NCBI GenBank assembly: GCA_937920255.1
Contig: CALDSL010000081.1
Location: 1-6,038, forward strand
Source of the DNA: an uncultured Anaerolineaceae bacterium
GTDB taxonomy: Bacteria > Chloroflexota > Anaerolineae > Anaerolineales > Anaerolineaceae
Length of the DNA stretch: 6,038 nucleotides
Direction: 5' to 3'
Below, one piece after another: positions 1-3,264 of the stretch. A model generated the notes under the pieces. It made no database searches. It was not told the origin of the DNA and saw only the letters and a program-made list of their open reading frames with translations. Position numbers and translations under genes: made by a program. Numbering within the stretch: the first letter of the stretch is position 1; each line of letters starts with the position of its first letter.

Positions 1-713
1 GCGGTGCAGCCTTCCACATAATGCACCTGCGCGCCTTCATCGGCGATGATGAGCGAGCGCTCGAACTGACCGATGTTGGCCACGTTCAGGCGGAAGTACG
101 CCTGCAGCGGCAGATCGACCTTGACGCCCTTGGGCACGTACACGAACGAGCCGCCCGACCACACCGCGCTATTGAGCGCGGCGAATTTGTTATCTTCGAT
201 CGGAATGACCGTGCCGAAGTATTCTTTGAACAGCTCCGGATGCTGACGAAGGCCGTCTTCGATCGACAGGAAGATCACGCCCTGCTTTTCCAGGTGCTCC
301 TGGATGCTGTGGTAAACCATCTCGGATTCATACTGCGCGCCCACGCCGGCCAGGAACTTGCGCTCGGCCTCGGGGATACCCAGGCGGTCGAACGTCTTCT
401 TGATCGAGTCGGGAACATCGTCCCAGCTTTTGCCGGCCATATCCGACGGCCGCACGTAGTAGTAGATATTCTCCAGATCCAGCGAATCCAGATCGGCGCC
501 CCACTTGGGCATTGGGCGCTGGCGGAAGTGTGCCAGGCCCTTGAGGCGAAAGTCCAGCATCCACTGCGGCTCGCCTTTCATCGCCGAAATCTGTCGCACG
601 ACTTCTTCATCCAGGCCTTTGCGGGTCTTGAACACCGAAACGTCCGGGTCAGAAAACCCGTACTGGTAATCGGTGATTTGCTCTAAAAAGTTGGTTTGTT
701 CGTCTTTACCCAT
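1..713 (-). CDS. sufB: Fe-S cluster assembly scaffold SufB, N-terminal half (cut by window edge)
   Basis: SufB is the scaffold subunit of the cytoplasmic SufBCD complex, on which Fe-S clusters are built before transfer to apoproteins. The 237 complete codons present read as SufB throughout: an N-terminal helical region with LENIYYYVRPSD (residues 80-91) and SWDDVPDSIKKTFDRLGIPE (96-115), then AQYESEMVYHSI (126-137), SGGSFVYVPKGVKVDLPLQ (186-204) and the start of the beta-helix core ending HYVEGCT (231-237). Cys236 in VEGCT probably corresponds to the conserved core cysteine implicated in persulfide transfer in E. coli SufB (inference by motif). The family is usually about 470-495 residues, so roughly half is missing beyond position 1. 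The ATG at 711-713 is preceded by GGAGG (721-725) with 7 nt spacing; the nearby ATG at 718-720 hits a stop after four codons. It follows sufC by 36 nt and is presumably cotranscribed. No frameshift or missing motif is seen. Confidence 0.96.
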   Translation of the reverse strand, partial: MGKDEQTNFLEQITDYQYGFSDPDVSVFKTRKGLDEEVVRQISAMKGEPQWMLDFRLKGLAHFRQRPMPKWGADLDSLDLENIYYYVRPSDMAGKSWDDVPDSIKKTFDRLGIPEAERKFLAGVGAQYESEMVYHSIQEHLEKQGVIFLSIEDGLRQHPELFKEYFGTVIPIEDNKFAALNSAVWSGGSFVYVPKGVKVDLPLQAYFRLNVANIGQFERSLIIADEGAQVHYVEGCT

Positions 714-725
714 AATTCATCCTCC

Positions 726-747
726 ACCGGCCGTTCGCGGCGCCGGA
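726..747 (-). other. Small GC hairpin in the sufC-sufB gap
   Basis: Within the 36-nt gap the arms CCGGC and GCCGG (727-731 and 742-746 on the plus strand) are perfectly complementary around a 10-nt interior. It sits directly ahead of the sufB Shine-Dalgarno, so it could set mRNA stability or relative translation of sufB. There is no following U-run, so it is not a terminator. With 5-bp arms in GC-rich DNA it may also be chance. Confidence 0.25.
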
Positions 748-749
748 GA

Positions 750-1523
750 TCAGGCTAATTCGTTTTCCAGCTTTTCGCGCACCCATTCGTAACCGTGCTC
801 TTCCAGGTGCAGCGCCAGGTCAGCGCCGCCGGATTCAACGATACGTCCGTCCATCATCACATGCACGAAGTCAGGATTAATGTAGTTGAGGATGCGCTGG
901 TAATGCGTAATTACCAGAACGCCCAGCTCGCTACCGCGCAGCGCATTCACCCCGTCCGAGACGATGCGCAGGGCATCGATATCGAGGCCGGAATCGGTTT
1001 CATCCAGCACAGCGATTTCCGGACGAAGCATAGCCATCTGCAGAATTTCGGCGCGCTTCTTTTCACCACCCGAAAAGCCTTCGTTCAGGTAGCGGCCGCC
1101 GAACGAGTGGTCCATGCGCAGCATGTCCATGCGTTCCTTCATCATCTTGCGGAATTCCGGGATCGCGATACCCTTATCCTCGTGGTTTGCGGCCCGGCGG
1201 CGGGCATTGATCGCCGTGCGCAGGAAATTCGCAACCGTCACACCAGGGATCGAGACCGGATACTGGAAGGCCAGGAACAGGCCCATGCGAGAGCGCTCGT
1301 CCGGCTCCAGTTCAAGGATATTCACACCCTTGAAAAATACTTCTCCTGCGGTGACTTCATAATTGGGGTGGCCCATGAGCGTGTACGCCAGGGTGGATTT
1401 CCCCGTGCCGTTCGGACCCATAATCGCGTGGACTTCACCCTGGTTAATCACCAGGTTCAAGCCCTTGAGGATCTCTTTCCCTTCGATACTCACATGAAGA
1501 TTGCGAATGTCAAGCTGCGACAT
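750..1523 (-). CDS. sufC: Fe-S cluster assembly ATPase SufC
   Basis: SufC is the ABC-type ATPase of the SufBCD complex; its ATP-driven dimerisation reshapes SufB/SufD during cluster assembly. The 257-residue length is typical. Visible motifs are Walker A GPNGTGKST (36-44, Lys42), Q-loop in AFQYP (Gln87), the SufC-type signature NEGFSGGEKKR (147-157), Walker B plus catalytic Glu in IAVLDETDSGLD (170-181, Asp174/Glu175), and H-loop ITHYQR (His207). The DETDSGLD and FSGGEKKR wording separates SufC from ordinary transporter ATPases. I chose the ATG at 1521-1523 (MSQLDIRNLHV) because AAGGAG lies about 10 nt upstream and family proteins begin there; an in-frame ATG ten codons earlier (1553) would place that Shine-Dalgarno inside the gene. 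It is first in the suf transcript, which starts from the promoter at 1630-1658, and ends 36 nt before sufB. Confidence 0.97.
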   Translation of the reverse strand: MSQLDIRNLHVSIEGKEILKGLNLVINQGEVHAIMGPNGTGKSTLAYTLMGHPNYEVTAGEVFFKGVNILELEPDERSRMGLFLAFQYPVSIPGVTVANFLRTAINARRRAANHEDKGIAIPEFRKMMKERMDMLRMDHSFGGRYLNEGFSGGEKKRAEILQMAMLRPEIAVLDETDSGLDIDALRIVSDGVNALRGSELGVLVITHYQRILNYINPDFVHVMMDGRIVESGGADLALHLEEHGYEWVREKLENELA

Positions 1524-1559
1524 AGAAGCGGAACTCCTTTTTACCAGTCTCAAAGTCTG

Positions 1560-1582
1560 TTTCCGGGCGCTTTTCCCGAAAA
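1560..1582 (-). other. Possible hairpin in the sufC 5' leader
   Basis: The leftward suf transcript should begin near 1623, leaving a leader of about 100 nt before sufC. In it, on the minus strand, UUUUCGGG (1582-1575) can pair with CCCGGAAA (1567-1560) around a 7-nt loop, including one G-U pair. No U-run follows, no known riboswitch motif was recognised, and no leader peptide with a ribosome binding site was seen. Confidence 0.25.
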
Positions 1583-1629
1583 ACAGCCAAAAATTATCGT
1601 AATAGTCAGTACTCCATCAATTCGGTGCG

Positions 1630-1658
1630 ATTATAGCACACAAGCCTGATACGGTCAA
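1630..1658 (-). promoter_or_regulatory. Promoter of the sufCB operon (leftward)
   Basis: On the minus strand TTGACC (1658-1653) is separated by exactly 17 bp from a perfect TATAAT (1635-1630). Predicted transcription start is near 1623, about 100 nt before the sufC ATG. The -35 hexamer lies in the left arm of the inverted repeat at 1654-1687, so a protein bound there would block this promoter. Confidence 0.85.
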
Positions 1659-1687
1659 TATTTATTATAAAATTCTATAATATTGAC
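1654..1687. promoter_or_regulatory. Inverted repeat spanning both divergent -35 elements, candidate SufR operator
   Basis: GTCAATATT (1654-1662) and AATATTGAC (1679-1687) are perfect inverted copies 16 bp apart. A second inverted pair, TATTATA (1663-1669) and TATAATA (1676-1682), lies in the same AT-rich stretch. Each outer arm contains most of a -35 hexamer (leftward TTGACC, rightward TTGACA), so the symmetry is partly produced by the two promoters themselves. Its place between sufCB and a SufR-type regulator makes it the best operator candidate. The CAAC-N6-GTTG operator reported for cyanobacterial SufR was not seen here. Confidence 0.5.
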
Positions 1688-1712
1688 ATTTCTTTATCGG
1701 GTATGTTATACT
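1683..1712 (+). promoter_or_regulatory. Promoter of the sufR-sufT operon (rightward)
   Basis: A perfect TTGACA (1683-1688) is followed after 18 bp by TATACT (1707-1712), which is preceded by TGT (1704-1706), an extended -10 element. Predicted start is near 1719, giving a leader of about 47 nt to the sufR ATG. CGGG (1698-1701) and CCCG (1715-1718) flank the -10 symmetrically and could be a second, weaker operator. Confidence 0.82.
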
Positions 1713-1765
1713 AGCCCGGTAAGCATGCCATTTACCTGTAGTTTTCTTAAGGAACCAAACCGGAA

Positions 1766-2401
1766 ATGAAAAGTACGCGAGAGCGAATTCTCCAAACGCT
1801 GCTGAGCCATCCCCGTTCCACCATCAATGATCTGGCAGAGGCTGTGAACATCAACGCCATATCGGTGCGCCACCACCTCACCAGCCTGCAAGCTGATGGT
1901 TTGGTGACCGCGGATGAGGAACGCCACGGCGTAGGCCGGCCGCGGTTGGTCTATTTCCTGACCGAAAAGGGCCTGGAACGCTTTCCCACCAAGTACTTCC
2001 AACTTACCAACCGCCTGCTGGACCAACTTAAAGAAAATTTGCCTGCGCCTGTCGTGGAAAACCTCTTTACGCAGATGGCCACCGGGTTGGCCGCTGGCTA
2101 TGCGCAGCAGGTGGAACACCTGCCGATCGAGCAAAAACTGGAGCTTGTGAAAACGCTCCTCGCCAGCGAAGGCTTCTCGGTTGAATGGGAAAAACAGGGC
2201 GAAAATTACGCCATCCACGAAGTTACCTGCCCCTACTATCACGTCGGGCAAAGCCACCCAGAGGTTTGCACGGTAGATCAGACCATCATTTCCACTGTGC
2301 TTTCCATTCCGGTTGAAAAAATTAAATGTATTCTGCACGGTGACATGCACTGCACCTATCTGATCAATCGCGAGACCAAGACGGAGGATGAAAGCGTATG
2401 A
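1766..2401 (+). CDS. sufR: SufR-type Fe-S-sensing winged-helix transcriptional regulator
   Basis: A 211-residue protein with an N-terminal winged helix-turn-helix: TINDLAEAVNINAISVRHHLTSLQADGLV (19-47) is the HTH and GVGRPRLVYFLTEKG (55-69) the wing, the pattern of SufR/COG2345-type regulators. A central helical segment (about 75-135) probably dimerises. The C-terminal part carries four cysteines, Cys155, Cys168, Cys188 and Cys196 (spacings X12, X19, X7), in a context of VTCPYYHVG, PEVC, KCILHGDMHC; in SufR such cysteines ligate an Fe-S cluster whose presence switches DNA binding. Divergent placement from sufCB supports autoregulation and suf repression when clusters are sufficient. The ATG at 1766 is preceded by AAGGA about 12 nt upstream, rather distant, suggesting modest translation. 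It overlaps the next gene by ATGA. Function is inferred from motifs and context; exact cysteine ligation is not provable here. Confidence 0.88.
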   Translation: MKSTRERILQTLLSHPRSTINDLAEAVNINAISVRHHLTSLQADGLVTADEERHGVGRPRLVYFLTEKGLERFPTKYFQLTNRLLDQLKENLPAPVVENLFTQMATGLAAGYAQQVEHLPIEQKLELVKTLLASEGFSVEWEKQGENYAIHEVTCPYYHVGQSHPEVCTVDQTIISTVLSIPVEKIKCILHGDMHCTYLINRETKTEDESV

Positions 2402-2754
2402 TGATGGACCAAACTCCCGGAACCAATCGCCCCAGTTGGGTGATCGAATCGACCCATCCCGAATTGAGCGAGACGCTGAAAGCCGCGTTGAATGAAGTGA
2501 TGGACCCCGAGATCGGGTTGAGCATCATCCAGCTCGGCCTGGTGCGTGACGTAAAGATCGAGGATGATGGCGCCGTGGTGCGCATGATCCTCACCACCCC
2601 ATTCTGCCCATACGGACCGGCCATGCTCGAAGCCACACGCCAGAAAGCGGAATCAGCCCTGGGCATGTCGACCAACATCGATCTGGGCATGGAAATGTGG
2701 GATTTCTCGATGATGGAAGAAGGTCTCGGCGGCGATTGGGGCCTGTATTAATCG
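2398..2754 (+). CDS. sufT: MIP18 family (DUF59) Fe-S assembly/maturation factor, SufT-like
   Basis: A 117-residue MIP18-family protein. The family acts as auxiliary factors in maturation or carriage of Fe-S clusters (SufT in bacteria, CIA2/MIP18 in eukaryotes). Hallmarks are LNEVMDPEIGLSIIQLGLV (31-49; DPE at 36-38) and ILTTPFCPYGPAM (64-76) with the conserved cysteine Cys70, the likely cluster or metal ligand. The tail MEEGLGGDWGLY is glycine and tryptophan rich. It starts at the ATG at 2398, overlapping the sufR stop as ATGA, with GGAGG (2383-2387) 10 nt upstream; ATGs at 2401 and 2404 are equally usable. The stop is TAA at 2749-2751; translational coupling to sufR is likely. PaaD of phenylacetate hydroxylase systems is a relative, but the context with sufR and sufCB favours an Fe-S role. 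Confidence 0.85.
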
Positions 2755-2773
2755 AACTGGTATTGCGCTCTCT

Positions 2774-2805
2774 ACGAGCGGGCCGTGGCCCGCTCGTTTT
2801 ATTTT
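2774..2805 (+). terminator. Intrinsic terminator of the sufR-sufT operon
   Basis: ACGAGCGGGC (2774-2783) pairs perfectly with GCCCGCTCGT (2788-2797) around a CGTG loop, followed by TTTTATTTT. It begins about 22 nt after the sufT stop and separates this operon from the protease unit. Confidence 0.93.
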
Positions 2806-2872
2806 CCACCCAAAGCCAAACGAGGCAAAACGCTAATCGCGAAAATACACAATGCGCGAAGCCATAAATATA

Positions 2873-2901
2873 TTGACTTTTCTCCATAATGTCCTTATCA
2901 T
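2873..2901 (+). promoter_or_regulatory. Promoter of the riboswitch-protease transcript
   Basis: TTGACT (2873-2878) and TATCAT (2896-2901) are exactly 17 bp apart in an AT-rich stretch, pointing to a start near 2908. This places the aptamer about 80 nt into the transcript and gives a total 5' leader of roughly 355 nt before the protease gene. Confidence 0.72.
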
Positions 2902-2907
2902 TAAACC

Positions 2908-2929
2908 TAGATGGGGGGTGCCCAATCTA
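2908..2929 (+). promoter_or_regulatory. Palindrome at the predicted transcription start (operator or 5' hairpin)
   Basis: TAGATGGG (2908-2915) pairs with CCC-A-ATCTA (2921-2929) with one bulged A, around the loop GGGTG. It begins at the inferred start site. It could be an operator for an unknown regulator or a 5'-terminal hairpin stabilising the transcript; the sequence does not decide between them. Confidence 0.35.
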
Positions 2930-2990
2930 ACCCCGGTATTCCGGCAAAATAATATTTCGTATCCGTACTACAACCGCATATTGTTTTTGT

Positions 2991-3067
2991 TGGCCTGAAA
3001 GAGCAAACCCACCGCGAGATGGGGACGCAAAGCCATGGATCTGCTCTCGCAGACAGCCAGGTTGCCG
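2991..3067 (+). promoter_or_regulatory. GEMM-I cyclic-dinucleotide riboswitch aptamer (A at the position-20 equivalent)
   Basis: The conserved GEMM-I core is present in order: GCAAACC (3003-3009); a hairpin CCCA/TGGG (3008-3011/3020-3023) capped by a GCGA tetraloop of the GNRA type (3014-3017); GGGACGCAAAGCC (3022-3034), whose A3029 matches the intercalating A47 of the Vibrio Vc2 aptamer; a second hairpin TGG-A-TCTGC / GCAGA-CAG-CCA (3036-3059) with an asymmetric internal loop where the tetraloop receptor lies; and GGTTGCC (3060-3066), the conserved 3' segment. The closing pairing can be drawn from TGGC (2991-2994) or GCAA (3003-3006) to 3062-3067. The base just before GCAAACC is A3002, equivalent to G20 of Vc2; A there is the mark of Geobacter-type GEMM-Ib aptamers that prefer 3',3'-cGAMP, although some A20 aptamers also accept c-di-GMP. 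It sits in the leader of a secreted protease. Confidence 0.92.
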
Positions 3068-3091
3068 TGGTACGCACCAGCGGCTTTTTTT
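3064..3091 (+). terminator. Riboswitch expression platform: intrinsic terminator
   Basis: GCCG-TGG (3064-3070) pairs with CCA-g-CGGC (3077-3084) around the loop TACGCA with a single bulged G, followed by seven T (3085-3091). Its 5' arm reuses GCC of the conserved aptamer segment GGTTGCC, so terminator and folded aptamer are mutually exclusive. The prediction is that bound ligand prevents termination and turns the protease gene on. Confidence 0.85.
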
Positions 3092-3118
3092 GTTTCCTGT
3101 GTTTGTTCTCCGGCCAAC

Positions 3119-3142
3119 GGCTGTTACAACACCCTGACAGCC
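3119..3142 (+). repeat. Small inverted repeat in the post-terminator leader
   Basis: GGCTGT (3119-3124) and ACAGCC (3137-3142) are perfect inverted copies separated by 12 nt. No T-run follows. It may form a hairpin in the read-through leader between the riboswitch and the protease start; it may also be chance. Confidence 0.25.
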
Positions 3143-3264
3143 CTTATTCCGGGATTTGCGCTAAGTCTGAAGGGAGGGTTCTATCGACAAACTTGCATGA
3201 CTTGCCACCGCCGTACGTCTACCGTTACTCTAATCACGTTTGAAGCAGTTTCGGAGGAGGTTCT

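Larger units (their letters stand above)
2752..3264. other. 513-nt region without a protein gene: terminator, promoter, riboswitch, leader
   Basis: In order it holds the sufT terminator, an AT-rich stretch of about 65 bp with nothing recognised, a promoter (2873-2901), a palindrome at the predicted transcript start (2908-2929), a small CCGG-tatt-CCGG inverted repeat (2933-2944), the GEMM-I aptamer and its terminator (2991-3091), and about 170 nt of further leader. Short open frames across 3019-3292 run through the aptamer, have no ribosome binding site and are not genes. Confidence 0.8.

Noticed and set aside
21..686. Plus-strand open frame opposite sufB
   Set aside because: Shadow of a clear SufB reading on the minus strand; no motif of its own.
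1521..1553. Upstream in-frame ATG for sufC adding ten residues
   Set aside because: The good AAGGAG lies between the two ATGs, and SufC proteins normally begin close to the first beta strand.
795..1649. Plus-strand open frame opposite sufC and its promoter
   Set aside because: It crosses the suf promoter and mirrors SufC, whose Walker and signature motifs are all on the minus strand.
1706..2350. Minus-strand open frame opposite sufR
   Set aside because: The winged-helix and cysteine motifs, promoter and coupled downstream gene are on the plus strand.
2933..2944. CCGG-tatt-CCGG palindrome read as a terminator or operator
   Set aside because: Too short, and no T-run follows; likely chance in the leader.
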